A DNA stretch of 60,310 nt from Sphingomonadales bacterium (GTDB lineage Bacteria > Bacteroidota > Bacteroidia > Chitinophagales > Chitinophagaceae): the NCBI GenBank assembly GCA_016872195.1, contig VHAT01000013.1:1-60310 (forward strand), read 5' to 3'. Made by a program: the position numbers and the translations under genes. Shown piece after piece: positions 43,518 to 52,749 of the stretch; the stretch's first letter is position 1; the number at the start of each line of letters is the position of its first letter. The notes below the pieces were generated by a model. That model was given only the letters and a program-made list of their open reading frames with translations, searched no databases and was not told the origin of the DNA.

Positions 43518-44207
43518 ATGCTTGCTGTCAATTTTATTCGCCCCCTTCTTACAGGGGTGCTACTAACGGCTACTACTATACTCTTTGCGGTAGCCATGGG
43601 AGATTTCCCCTTTACTACATCTGAAAATAAAAAAGCCTTGGCTTGGGAAGACCTTCCCAAAGATCCCCTGGAGCTTGGGCTAAAGGGGTATTGGGAACTC
43701 CATCGCCTGAAATTGATCCGACCGGGGGCGCCCCTTACGCTGATCGATCTGAGCAAACCCAGCAATGAGGAGCGACTGTATGTGATCGACCCTGTCCAAA
43801 AGAAAGTCTTGCTTTCTTCAATAGTAGCCCATGGAAGCAATTCGGGTCTACGCTATGCTGAGACGGTATCCAACCAGAATAATTCTTTACAAAGTAGCGC
43901 TGGCTTTTTTGTGACCAAACAGACCTACGAGGGCAAGAATGGGTATTCTCTTAGGCTCCAGGGTCTTCAAAAAGGCATCAATGACCTGGCCTACGACCGG
44001 GCGATCGTTGTTCACGGGGCCCGATACGTAGACCCCGATTGGGCAAAACAAACCGGCTGGGTAGGAAGAAGTCAGGGCTGTCCGGCTGTCCCCGTTGGGG
44101 TCCATAAAGAATTGATTGACCTGATCAAAGAAAAAACTTGTCTTTTTATTTATCATCCCTCTTACCCGCCCGATGCCCTTTCTTTGATAAAAGGAGCAAG
44201 ACCCTGA
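43518..44207 (+). CDS. L,D-transpeptidase-like (YkuD_2) protein, copy 2
   Basis: A 229-residue paralogue of the 40461 gene. A signal or anchor segment (LLTGVLLTATTILFAVAMG) is followed by the catalytic domain: ERLYVIDPVQKKVLLSS, HGSNSGLRY, VVHGARYV (His near 166) and SQGCPAVP (Cys near 188), the canonical catalytic motif of the family. It is longer than copy 1 by about 40 residues, in the loop between His and Cys and at the N-terminus. Codon usage is more like the core genes, with less A+T than copy 1. Confidence 0.85.
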   Translation: MLAVNFIRPLLTGVLLTATTILFAVAMGDFPFTTSENKKALAWEDLPKDPLELGLKGYWELHRLKLIRPGAPLTLIDLSKPSNEERLYVIDPVQKKVLLSSIVAHGSNSGLRYAETVSNQNNSLQSSAGFFVTKQTYEGKNGYSLRLQGLQKGINDLAYDRAIVVHGARYVDPDWAKQTGWVGRSQGCPAVPVGVHKELIDLIKEKTCLFIYHPSYPPDALSLIKGARP

Positions 44208-44258
44208 CATACGCACCCCTGTTCATAACTAATTGAAAACAAGGCCGAGGGGCTTCGA

Positions 44259-44266
44259 TACATTTG
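44259..44266 (+). promoter_or_regulatory. -7 promoter element abutting the Gfo/Idh/MocA gene
   Basis: TACATTTG fits TAnnTTTG and ends four bases before the ATG at 44271. No good -33 TTTG. If used, the transcript would be leaderless. Confidence 0.4.
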
Positions 44267-44270
44267 CCCC

Positions 44271-45254
44271 ATGAATGAATCGTTGAAAGTTGGAGTAATC
44301 GGGGCCGGTTACCTCGGCAAATTCCACATCGAGAACTGGAAGTCGATCGCCGATGCCAAACTCGTTGGCTTCTATGACCCTGATCAAAAAAATGCCATTG
44401 CCGTCTCCGATAAGTATGACCTGCCTTGTTTTGAAAGCGGGGAGCAACTGATCGATTATTGCGATGTGATTGATATTGCCGCCCCCACCGACTACCATGC
44501 GTATTGGTGCGAAAAAGCGATCAAAAAAGGCAAGCACGTTTTTGTAGAAAAACCGCTCACTGCCTCCATGGAGGAGGCCCGTCATATCGTAGAACTTACC
44601 CGCGAGTCGGGGGTTCGTTTGCAAGTCGGTCATGTGGAGCGTTTCAATCCGGCCCTGCTGGCTGTTCAAGACCTTGATCTCCACCCCATGTTCATCGAAG
44701 TGCACCGCTTAGCACAATTTAATCCGCGTGGTACCGAGGTAAGCGTGATACTGGATCTGATGATCCATGATATCGATATTATTTTGAGCATTGTAAAGAG
44801 TGGGGTCAAAACGATTTCAGCAAGCGGAGTAGCCGTACTCACGGATACCCCTGACATTGCCAACGTACGCATCGAATTCGACAATGGCTGTGTAGCCAAT
44901 TTGACCAGTAGTCGCATCTCGATGAAAAAAATGCGCAAGATCCGCCTCTTTCAAAAAGATGCTTATATCGGGATCGACTTCTTGGAAAAAAAGGCCGAAG
45001 TAATCAAACTCAAAGAGGACGCTGACGAGAAAACATTCGCCTTCGACATCGAGACCCCGGCCGGAAAGAAGACCATTGCTATTGCCACGCCTCCTATCCC
45101 ATCGATCAATGCCATTCAAAAAGAATTGGAATCCTTTATTGGTTCGATCCGCAACCAAACCCGACCGGTCGTTTCAGAGATGGATGGATTACTGGCCATG
45201 GAGGTCGCTCATCAAATACTCGAAAAGATAGCCCAGAACGCAGTAGGCCATTGA
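44271..45254 (+). CDS. Gfo/Idh/MocA family oxidoreductase
   Basis: An NAD(P)-dependent sugar-type dehydrogenase family member of 327 residues. Seen: KVGVIGAGYLGKFHIENW (Rossmann motif), VFVEKPLTASMEEAR (the EKP motif) and HDIDIILSIVK in the substrate domain. The substrate is unknown; members of this form in Bacteroidota are often near lipid A or sugar-nucleotide genes, and ispD and a glycosyltransferase follow on the other strand. It is the first core gene after the accessory stretch. Confidence 0.9.
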   Translation: MNESLKVGVIGAGYLGKFHIENWKSIADAKLVGFYDPDQKNAIAVSDKYDLPCFESGEQLIDYCDVIDIAAPTDYHAYWCEKAIKKGKHVFVEKPLTASMEEARHIVELTRESGVRLQVGHVERFNPALLAVQDLDLHPMFIEVHRLAQFNPRGTEVSVILDLMIHDIDIILSIVKSGVKTISASGVAVLTDTPDIANVRIEFDNGCVANLTSSRISMKKMRKIRLFQKDAYIGIDFLEKKAEVIKLKEDADEKTFAFDIETPAGKKTIAIATPPIPSINAIQKELESFIGSIRNQTRPVVSEMDGLLAMEVAHQILEKIAQNAVGH

Positions 45255-45266
45255 CAGGATGGATGC

Positions 45267-45959
45267 TTACTCGGCCGAGCGTTGCGCCAGATATTGCTCA
45301 GCGATCAAAAGATCTACGGGGCGGGTTATTTTAATATTGGTCTCTTCTCCCTCTATTACGACCACTGTCTTTCCCGCTTGTTCCAACACGGTAGCTTCAT
45401 CCGTAAACTGCGTCTGATAGGGCCTATCAAAGGCATCGTGTAGCCAATCGGCAAAAAAAGTTTGTGGGGTTTGCACCAGCAGTACTTGGTCTCTATCGAG
45501 CACGGTGGTGGTCGCTGTTGTCTTATCCCCTGTTGTTCGAAGACGAATACTGTCTTTTGCAGCGATGGCAGGAATCACCGCTCCCGACAACGAGGCCTGT
45601 TCGAAACAACGACGTATCAGAGAAGGGGTTACCAGACAACGTACCCCATCATGTACAAATACAATTCCCTCTCGCTCGGTAAGGGCCAGTCCCTTTTTAA
45701 CGGAATCAAAACGAGTAGCTCCCCCTACCGTCAACAAAATATTTTTTTCTGCAAAATGAGAACGAATGAGTTGCTCTCCCATAGACAGAAAATCGTCGGG
45801 GAGTACTAATACAATTTGAATATCGTCGTAAGCAGCTACAAAGGCCTCGATGGTATAAAGCAATAATGGCCTATCGGCTAATAACAAAAATTGCTTGGGA
45901 AGGGCCTTTCCCATGCGTAAACCACTCCCCCCCGCTACGATTATGGCCCATTTCTTCAT
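45267..45959 (-). CDS. ispD: 2-C-methyl-D-erythritol 4-phosphate cytidylyltransferase
   Basis: Third step of the MEP isoprenoid pathway: CTP plus MEP gives CDP-ME. The 230 residues begin WAIIVAGGSGLRMGKALPKQ (CTP-binding AGGxGxRMG...PKQ), and contain VHDGVRCLVTP and a TDEATVLEQAG motif, all typical. No ispF is nearby. A -7 element ends four bases before its ATG. Confidence 0.94.
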   Translation of the reverse strand: MKKWAIIVAGGSGLRMGKALPKQFLLLADRPLLLYTIEAFVAAYDDIQIVLVLPDDFLSMGEQLIRSHFAEKNILLTVGGATRFDSVKKGLALTEREGIVFVHDGVRCLVTPSLIRRCFEQASLSGAVIPAIAAKDSIRLRTTGDKTTATTTVLDRDQVLLVQTPQTFFADWLHDAFDRPYQTQFTDEATVLEQAGKTVVVIEGEETNIKITRPVDLLIAEQYLAQRSAE

Positions 45960-45963
45960 AGGT

Positions 45964-45971
45964 CAAATATA
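45964..45971 (-). promoter_or_regulatory. -7 promoter element abutting ispD
   Basis: On the minus strand TATATTTG, ending four bases before the ATG at 45959. It lies in the 33-nt gap after the glycosyltransferase gene. No clear -33 element. Confidence 0.4.
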
Positions 45972-45992
45972 CAACATGCAATCAGTGGGCTC

Positions 45993-47018
45993 TCAACGAA
46001 GAAGCCCCAATAAATGATCAAGTCTGGCAACAATGGTCTTAGGCTCAATTTGGCGCATACAAGCATGATCTCCACGATAACAGCGCTTATTGCCAAAGAC
46101 CGAGCATGGACGGCAGGCCAGATCGACCTGAACGGCCAGTTCAATGGGCTGTCGCCAACCCATAAAGCCCGCAAAGGGATGCGTAGGACCCCAAATACTC
46201 AACACAGGAATACCGCTAAGAGATGCTAAATGCATATTGGCTGAGTCCATGCTGATCATAGCATCCAGTTGACTGATCTGCACCAATTCTTCGCGAAGCG
46301 AAAAACGGCCTGCCATGGACCTTACGCCTGAAAATTCTTTTTCCCATTGTTGCAGCAATGCGGTTTCGGAGGCTCCCCCACCAAATAATTGAATGGAGAG
46401 ATCCCCTCGGCTAGCGAGTATAGCGATTAGCTCTTTCATCAAAGAAAGAGGATACGCTTTTTCAGGATGCCTGGCAAAGGGAGCCACTCCAACAAGAAAT
46501 GGCTCGCTCGCATGCGTTTTACGAGTAAAAATGGCAGGGGCCGAAAAGGGCAACTCCTGAATAGGAAAGTTCAATGAGGCAAATACGCTTGCCATTCGGT
46601 CAAAACTACTAGGCAGCGCCAAGCGCTTTTTATGATGGCGTCTTGTCAACTTTCTTTTTTGGCCCCTCCCCTTTTGCAGGCGAGCAATAGGCAGACCGGT
46701 GGCAGCCCATAGTGAAGAAAGCAACACACTACGTAAGACGGAATGCAGATCGGCCACTCCGCTGTAAGGACCCGCTTTTTTCAAGTCACTAAAAAGGCGG
46801 TAGATACCAAGAAGCCCGCGGTGTCGGCCCTGTAAGTCGGCCCCAAAAAAGCGGACACGTTCTATACCCTCAAACATTGGAGCATAAGATTGGTTGGAGA
46901 CCATACAAATACGCAGCGTCGGGTGTTCACTGACCAAGGTGCGAAGCACCGGAACCGTCATGGCTACATCTCCGAGTGCAGAAAAACGGATCACTAACAG
47001 AGGGGCATCAGTATTCAA
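45993..47018 (-). CDS. Glycosyltransferase family 9 protein (heptosyltransferase-like)
   Basis: A 341-residue GT-B fold enzyme of the ADP-heptose:LPS heptosyltransferase family. Seen: LLVIRFSALGDVAMTVPVLR (the start of the GT9 fold) and DSANMHLASLSGIPVLSIWGPTHP (nucleotide-sugar site). The start codon is a TTG that follows the DUF4254 stop directly (TGATTG); the first in-frame ATG is 19 codons later and would remove the first beta strand, so the TTG is preferred. It probably works in LPS core assembly. Confidence 0.9.
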   Translation of the reverse strand: MNTDAPLLVIRFSALGDVAMTVPVLRTLVSEHPTLRICMVSNQSYAPMFEGIERVRFFGADLQGRHRGLLGIYRLFSDLKKAGPYSGVADLHSVLRSVLLSSLWAATGLPIARLQKGRGQKRKLTRRHHKKRLALPSSFDRMASVFASLNFPIQELPFSAPAIFTRKTHASEPFLVGVAPFARHPEKAYPLSLMKELIAILASRGDLSIQLFGGGASETALLQQWEKEFSGVRSMAGRFSLREELVQISQLDAMISMDSANMHLASLSGIPVLSIWGPTHPFAGFMGWRQPIELAVQVDLACRPCSVFGNKRCYRGDHACMRQIEPKTIVARLDHLLGLLR

Positions 47019-47627
47019 TCAATTACTCTTTTGCTGATAAAGTACAGGATTCAACGATGCATCATTGTACATCTTCATCTGCTTGTAGACCCGCATATAC
47101 TTTTTGCCTGCGGCAATATCACTAAGTAACTCGTCAATGGCTTGCATCAGGTCTTGTTGCTGTGCCAGGAGAATGCGACATTTTTCTAGACAAGCCTCCC
47201 GGTGCTGGGCACTGGCTTCTTTGCGGGCTGCTTCTGCGCGCATATGATAAACCTTAAGAGCCGAGATACTAAGGCGATCGATGGCCCAGGCCGGACTCTC
47301 TGTATTGAAGGTGGCGTTGGGAAGAGGCTGCACCTCCCTATAAAAATTCAATAGCCAACTATCTATAAATTCTACCAGATCGGTGCGATGCTGGTTCGAT
47401 GCATCGATCTTCCGCTTAAGGGTTAAACCAGCGCCCGCCTCGATCTGTGGATCGCGCACCAGGTCTTCCAAATGCCATTGAACTGTATCGATCCAGCATT
47501 TATGATAAAGCAATGCCTCTACGGAGTCAGCCTCAAATGGCTGCACAAAAGGCGCATCCACCTTATCAAAAAGATGATAATCACTTATGCATCGATCGAA
47601 AATGGTATGACAAAGAGAGGCGTTCAT
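47019..47627 (-). CDS. DUF4254 domain-containing protein
   Basis: A 202-residue, mostly helical soluble protein; DUF4254 is common in Bacteroidota and often precedes a family 9 glycosyltransferase gene, as here. Seen: CWIDTVQWHLEDLVRDP, KIDASNQHRTDLVEFID, and SPAWAIDRLSISALKVYHM. Function unknown. Its TGA stop touches the TTG start of the glycosyltransferase, so they are translationally coupled. Confidence 0.85.
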   Translation of the reverse strand: MNASLCHTIFDRCISDYHLFDKVDAPFVQPFEADSVEALLYHKCWIDTVQWHLEDLVRDPQIEAGAGLTLKRKIDASNQHRTDLVEFIDSWLLNFYREVQPLPNATFNTESPAWAIDRLSISALKVYHMRAEAARKEASAQHREACLEKCRILLAQQQDLMQAIDELLSDIAAGKKYMRVYKQMKMYNDASLNPVLYQQKSN

Positions 47628-47645
47628 CTAGGAAGAAAGAGGATC

Positions 47646-48236
47646 TTATTTTTTATACTTTTCGTTGAGCCCTTTGATCAGATCGGCCGTAATATCATAC
47701 GCCTTGTCCTTGTAATAGAAAAGTCCGGGCTCATAAGAAATAATATACGAGAATTGACCGCTCTGATTATACTCCGCCAAAAATGTTTCTATCTTGGTTT
47801 TGATCTCGTTTTGACGACGCATCACAAAATCGCCATACTCGGCATCGAGGGCCTGTTTGCGACCTTTGATCTGATCATCAAGATTCTTAAGATCCCGTCC
47901 GGCCGCCTCACTCTGTGCCTGGTTCATTACCCCGGTATTGGCCTGCTCTTGATAATAGTTATATTTCTGTTGCATATTACGCGCCATCCTATCCATCTCT
48001 ACGCTTATCGAATCTTCTTTCTTAAGCATCTCGGCCCTTAATTCTTTTACCAACTCAAAGTTGGCTGCCACCGAATCCATCTCAAAATAGGCCATCCGAA
48101 AGGGTCCTGAAGGTAGTGATGAGGCCGACTTGCGTCCGGCCAACGAACCCGTTCCACCACTAAACTGCAGAATCAACAATACAACACAGACCAAGCTGAG
48201 CAATACATTCCAAATCAGCATTCCCTTTTTTTGCAT
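47646..48236 (-). CDS. OmpH family outer membrane protein (Skp-like)
   Basis: A periplasmic chaperone-like protein of the OmpH/Skp family. The 196 residues start with a signal anchor (MLIWNVLLSLVCVVLLILQF) and have a long coiled-coil (about residues 55-160: KELRAEMLKKEDSISVEMD, QQKYNYYQEQANTG), and end with a beta strand (FSYIISYEPGLFYYKDKAYDI) as in Skp. It may help bring outer-membrane proteins through the periplasm. A -7 element lies 35 nt before the ATG. Confidence 0.86.
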   Translation of the reverse strand: MQKKGMLIWNVLLSLVCVVLLILQFSGGTGSLAGRKSASSLPSGPFRMAYFEMDSVAANFELVKELRAEMLKKEDSISVEMDRMARNMQQKYNYYQEQANTGVMNQAQSEAAGRDLKNLDDQIKGRKQALDAEYGDFVMRRQNEIKTKIETFLAEYNQSGQFSYIISYEPGLFYYKDKAYDITADLIKGLNEKYKK

Positions 48237-48271
48237 ACACTTTTATATTAAAATGATTTGATTCAATAGAA

Positions 48272-48279
48272 CAAATATA
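48272..48279 (-). promoter_or_regulatory. -7 promoter element of the ompH-like gene
   Basis: On the minus strand TATATTTG, 35 nt before the ATG at 48236. No clear -33 TTTG at the usual spacing. Confidence 0.5.
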
Positions 48280-48335
48280 GCATTTACCCCGCTTTACACA
48301 GACGCTGAACCGGTCTTAGAGCCCTACAAGTCCAT

Positions 48336-48363
48336 AAAATAAGGCCGCTTTAGGGGCGGCCTT
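48336..48363 (-). terminator. Terminator of rpoC
   Basis: On the minus strand an 8-bp stem (AAGGCCGC/GCGGCCTT) with a seven-base loop, then ATTTTAT. It lies about 43 nt after the rpoC stop. Confidence 0.75.
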
Positions 48364-48405
48364 ATGAATTTAACTATACAGCTGTTTAGCGCTAAGAAGA
48401 TAGGA

Positions 48406-51400
48406 TTATTCCTCCTCGTCGAAGGCCATGGCCTCACGCGTGGTTTGTAATAATTCGTACTCTTCTTTGCTGCCCACGTTGATCTTTTCGAACTCGCGCA
48501 GACCCGTACCCGCCGGAATCGGATGTCCAGTGATAACGTTCTCCTTGAGGCCGAGCATATCGTCGGTCTTTCCATTGATGGCTGCGGAAGAGAGCACCTT
48601 GGTCGTTTCCTGGAAGGAAGCCGCCGAGATCCAACTTTGCACACCCAAGGAAGCCTTCGTAATTCCCAACAAGGTCGGAGAAGAAGTAGCGGGCTTCGCA
48701 TCGCGGTATTCAACCGGTTTCTTATCGCTACGACGAAGGATGGAATTCTCTTCTCTTACTTCGCGAAGCGTTACGATCTGTCCGGCACGCAACTTGATGC
48801 TATCTCCGATCTCCGTTACTACTTTCTTGTCAAAGACATAATCGTTCTCTTCGACGAACTCAAACTTATCGACCAGATCATCTTCGAGGAAGCGGGTATC
48901 ACCCGGATCGACGATATTGACCTTACGCATCATTTGACGTACGATCACTTCGATATGCTTATCATTGATACGCACCCCTTGTAAACGATATACTTCCTGA
49001 ATCTCATTGACCACATACTCTTGTACGGCAAATGGACCTTTGATCGATAGGATATCGAACGGTGCAATTTGACCATCGCTGAGTGGTGTACCAGCCTTTA
49101 CAAAGTCTCCGTCTTGCGCAAGAATCTGACGCGTCAACGGAACCAGGTATTTCTTCTGAACGCCGTCTTTGGCCTCAATGGTAATCTCTCGATTACCGCG
49201 CTTGACAGCACCCATGATTACGACGCCATCGATCTCAGAAACAACAGCAGGATTGCCGGGGTTTCTGGCTTCGAACAACTCGGTCACTCGAGGAAGACCA
49301 CCGGTAATGTCGCGCAGCTTTCCAAGGATACGAGGGATCTTTACAATTACCTGTCCAGCCTTAACCTCATCACCTTCTTCGATTATGATATGGCTTCCGG
49401 TAGGCAGGTTGTATGATTTTTTCTCTTTACCCTCGACCAACAAAGACGGGATCTTTGTTTTATCGCGGGTTTCGATTACTACTTTCTCGCGGTGTCCGGT
49501 TTGCTCATCGGCTTCTTCACGGTAGGTAACACCATCGATCACATTTTCGAAACGGATGGTACCATTGACCTCGGCCATGATAACGTTGTTGAATGGATCC
49601 CATGTGCAGATCACATCCCCTTTCGCTACTTTTTGACCATCCTTTACATTGAGGGTAGAACCATAAGGGATGTTATTAGTAATCAGCAGACGATCGTTCT
49701 TGGTGTCGATGATCCTGACCTCACCGGTACGTCCGATAACGACATTCGACTTAACGCCTTCGTTATTGGCAATGGCTACTGTGCGCAGTCCATCGAACTG
49801 GATGGTACCATCGAACTTGGCTAATAGCGTAGACTCAACCGATGCTGAACCGGCAACCCCACCCACGTGGAAGGTACGCAAGGTCAGCTGGGTACCGGGC
49901 TCTCCAATGGATTGTGCAGCGATAATACCTACTGCATCTCCCTTTTGAGCAATGGCACCCGACGCCAGATTCTTTCCATAACACTTCACACACACCCCAC
50001 GCTTGCTCTCGCATGTTAACACAGAGCGGATCTCTACGGTTTCAACACCGGCATCTTCGATCTTCTTGGCCAATGCTTCGGTGATCTCGGAACCGGCCGC
50101 CACCAACAATTTATCGGAAACGGGATCGTATACATCGTGCAAAGACGTGCGTCCTTCGATACGATCGCTCAATGGTTCAATGATATCCTCATTATCTTTT
50201 AATGCCGTGGTGGCAATACCCCGCAGGGTTCCACAATCTTCTTCGGTGATCACTACATCTTGGGCCACATCGACCAGACGACGGGTCAGATAACCGGCAT
50301 CGGCCGTTTTAAGTGCCGTATCGGCCAGACCTTTACGGGCACCGTGGGTAGAGATAAAATAATCCAATACGTTCAGACCGCCTTTGAAGTTGGACAAGAT
50401 TGGATTTTCGATGATCTCACTACCGGTAGAACCAGACTTACGAGGCTTGGCCATCAATCCTCTAATACCGGCCAGCTGCTTGATCTGTTGCTTCGAACCA
50501 CGGGCACCGGAGTCGAGCATCATGTAAACAGAGTTAAAACCTTGTTTATCGTTGCTCAGCTCCTTAATGAGGGTTTCGGTAATGCGTGTATCTACACGGC
50601 TCCAAATGTCAACGATCTGGTTATAGCGCTCGTTGTTGGTAATAAGACCCATGTTATAGCTTTCCCATACCTCATCTACTTCGCCCTTGGCATTTTCCAG
50701 TAATTCTTCTTTGATATCAGGAATGATCAGGTCGTTGATGTTAAAGGACAATCCACCACGGAAGGCCGTGCGGAAACCAAGCTGCTTGATGTCATCAAGG
50801 AACTTAGCCGTCTTGGGCACATTGGTAATATTGATGATATCGCCAATGATCTCACGCAAATTCTTTTTAGTGAGAAGAGCATTGACAAAACCAACCTCGG
50901 CGGGAACATGCTGATTAAAGAGCACTCTTCCTACGGTCGTTTCAATAAGCTTGTTCTCGAGTTGACCATTTTCGTTTCTAACCGGTGTCTTAACACGGAT
51001 CCAGGCGTGCAGATCAACCTTGCCCTCATTATGTGCAATAATAACTTCTTCGCTCGAATAGAAGGCCTTGCCCTCTCCCTTTACTTTCTCTTTATCGGTG
51101 GTGCGCTTACCCTTAGTGATATAGTACAGCCCTAACACCATGTCCTGAGAAGGAAGCGTAATCGGCGTTCCGTTCTGTGGGTTCAAGATATTATGAGAGG
51201 CCAGCATTAGCATCTGAGCCTCCAGAATAGCAGCATGACTAAGAGGAACGTGAACCGCCATTTGGTCTCCGTCGAAGTCGGCGTTAAAGGCCGTGGTAAC
51301 GAGCGGATGTAGCTGAATGGCCTTGCCCTCGATCAATTTAGGCTGAAAGGCCTGAATAGATAAGCGGTGCAGCGTGGGGGCACGGTTCAGCAGAACCGGA

Positions 51401-52698
51401 TGACCTTTTAAAATATTTTCCAGAATATCCCATACCACGGCTTCTTTCTTGTCTACCAGTTTACGGGCAGACTTGACCGTTTTAACGATACCTCTTTCGA
51501 TTAGTTTGCGGATAATAAAGGGCTTGAACAACTCGGCTGCCATATCCTTGGGCAAACCGCACTCGTGCAATTTGAGCTCGGGTCCTACTACAATAACGGA
51601 ACGACCAGAATAGTCGACACGCTTACCCAAGAGATTTTGACGGAAACGTCCTTGCTTTCCTTTCAATACGTCGCTGAGTGACTTCAGCGCACGACCCCCT
51701 TCTGCTTTTACCGCATTTGATTTACGGCTATTATCGAAGAGCGAATCAACAGCCTCTTGCAGCATACGTTTCTCGTTACGCAAGATCACCTCAGGGGCTT
51801 TGATCTCAAGCAATCGCTTAAGACGGTTGTTGCGGATAATTACCCTGCGGTACAGATCATTTAGATCAGAAGAAGCAAAACGACCTCCATCCAAAGGCAC
51901 CAATGGGCGAAGCTCCGGTGGAATAACAGGAATGTATTGCATCACCATCCACTCAGGACGGTTAGTGATACGCTGATTGGCATCGCGGAAAGCCTCGACC
52001 ACACTAAGACGCTTTAAGGCATCGGCCTTACGCTGCTGAGAGGTTTCGGTAGCGGCTGCATTGCGCAGATCGAAAGAAAGTTGATCAAGATCGATCCGAG
52101 CCAACATATCATGTACAGCCTCGGCACCCATCTTGGCAATGAACTTCTGCGGATCGTCGTCGGGCAAATATTGATTTTCCTTAGGAATGGTATCCAGGAT
52201 ATCGAGATATTCCTCTTCCGTCAGCAGATCGCCAGGCTTCTGCCCTTTCTCTTCGCGTATTCCCGCTTGGATAACCACGAAACGCTCATAATAAACGATC
52301 GATTCGAGTTTCTTGGAACTAGTACCGAGCAGATAACCGATCTTATTGGGCAATGATTTGAAGTACCAGATATGTACAACGGGCACCACCAACTTGATAT
52401 GGCCCATGCGCTCACGACGCACTTTCTTTTCGGTCACCTCTACTCCGCAGCGGTCACAGACGATACCCTTGTAACGAATACGCTTGTATTTTCCGCAGGC
52501 ACACTCATAATCCTTAACAGGACCAAAGATCCGCTCGCAGAACAAACCGTCACGTTCGGGCTTGTACGTACGATAATTGATGGTCTCGGGTTTAAGGACT
52601 TCACCCTCACTTCTCCCTTTGATATTATCAGGAGAGGCCAATCCGATGGTGATCTTCGAAAAAGGCGACTTGGGTCGATTCTCTTTTTTTATTGCCAT
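48406..52698 (-). CDS. rpoC: DNA-directed RNA polymerase subunit beta'
   Basis: The 1430-residue catalytic subunit. Seen: the N-terminal zinc site [20 protein letters not shown], the active-site [12 protein letters not shown] near residue 470, the bridge helix/trigger loop region, and a second Cys cluster ([13 protein letters not shown]). The end is [20 protein letters not shown]. It lies 51 nt after rpoB and is followed by a terminator. Confidence 0.99.
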   Translation of the reverse strand: MAIKKENRPKSPFSKITIGLASPDNIKGRSEGEVLKPETINYRTYKPERDGLFCERIFGPVKDYECACGKYKRIRYKGIVCDRCGVEVTEKKVRRERMGHIKLVVPVVHIWYFKSLPNKIGYLLGTSSKKLESIVYYERFVVIQAGIREEKGQKPGDLLTEEEYLDILDTIPKENQYLPDDDPQKFIAKMGAEAVHDMLARIDLDQLSFDLRNAAATETSQQRKADALKRLSVVEAFRDANQRITNRPEWMVMQYIPVIPPELRPLVPLDGGRFASSDLNDLYRRVIIRNNRLKRLLEIKAPEVILRNEKRMLQEAVDSLFDNSRKSNAVKAEGGRALKSLSDVLKGKQGRFRQNLLGKRVDYSGRSVIVVGPELKLHECGLPKDMAAELFKPFIIRKLIERGIVKTVKSARKLVDKKEAVVWDILENILKGHPVLLNRAPTLHRLSIQAFQPKLIEGKAIQLHPLVTTAFNADFDGDQMAVHVPLSHAAILEAQMLMLASHNILNPQNGTPITLPSQDMVLGLYYITKGKRTTDKEKVKGEGKAFYSSEEVIIAHNEGKVDLHAWIRVKTPVRNENGQLENKLIETTVGRVLFNQHVPAEVGFVNALLTKKNLREIIGDIINITNVPKTAKFLDDIKQLGFRTAFRGGLSFNINDLIIPDIKEELLENAKGEVDEVWESYNMGLITNNERYNQIVDIWSRVDTRITETLIKELSNDKQGFNSVYMMLDSGARGSKQQIKQLAGIRGLMAKPRKSGSTGSEIIENPILSNFKGGLNVLDYFISTHGARKGLADTALKTADAGYLTRRLVDVAQDVVITEEDCGTLRGIATTALKDNEDIIEPLSDRIEGRTSLHDVYDPVSDKLLVAAGSEITEALAKKIEDAGVETVEIRSVLTCESKRGVCVKCYGKNLASGAIAQKGDAVGIIAAQSIGEPGTQLTLRTFHVGGVAGSASVESTLLAKFDGTIQFDGLRTVAIANNEGVKSNVVIGRTGEVRIIDTKNDRLLITNNIPYGSTLNVKDGQKVAKGDVICTWDPFNNVIMAEVNGTIRFENVIDGVTYREEADEQTGHREKVVIETRDKTKIPSLLVEGKEKKSYNLPTGSHIIIEEGDEVKAGQVIVKIPRILGKLRDITGGLPRVTELFEARNPGNPAVVSEIDGVVIMGAVKRGNREITIEAKDGVQKKYLVPLTRQILAQDGDFVKAGTPLSDGQIAPFDILSIKGPFAVQEYVVNEIQEVYRLQGVRINDKHIEVIVRQMMRKVNIVDPGDTRFLEDDLVDKFEFVEENDYVFDKKVVTEIGDSIKLRAGQIVTLREVREENSILRRSDKKPVEYRDAKPATSSPTLLGITKASLGVQSWISAASFQETTKVLSSAAINGKTDDMLGLKENVITGHPIPAGTGLREFEKINVGSKEEYELLQTTREAMAFDEEE

Positions 52699-52749
52699 GG
52701 TCGTAACAACTATTTGAGTGAATGTTTTTGTTTACTATCGAATTGCTTA

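Noticed and set aside
39401-44207. tRNA-Asp as an attachment site of an integrated island
   Set aside because: No repeat of the tRNA 3' end was seen downstream and there is no integrase next to it; xerD at 15579 is the chromosomal type.
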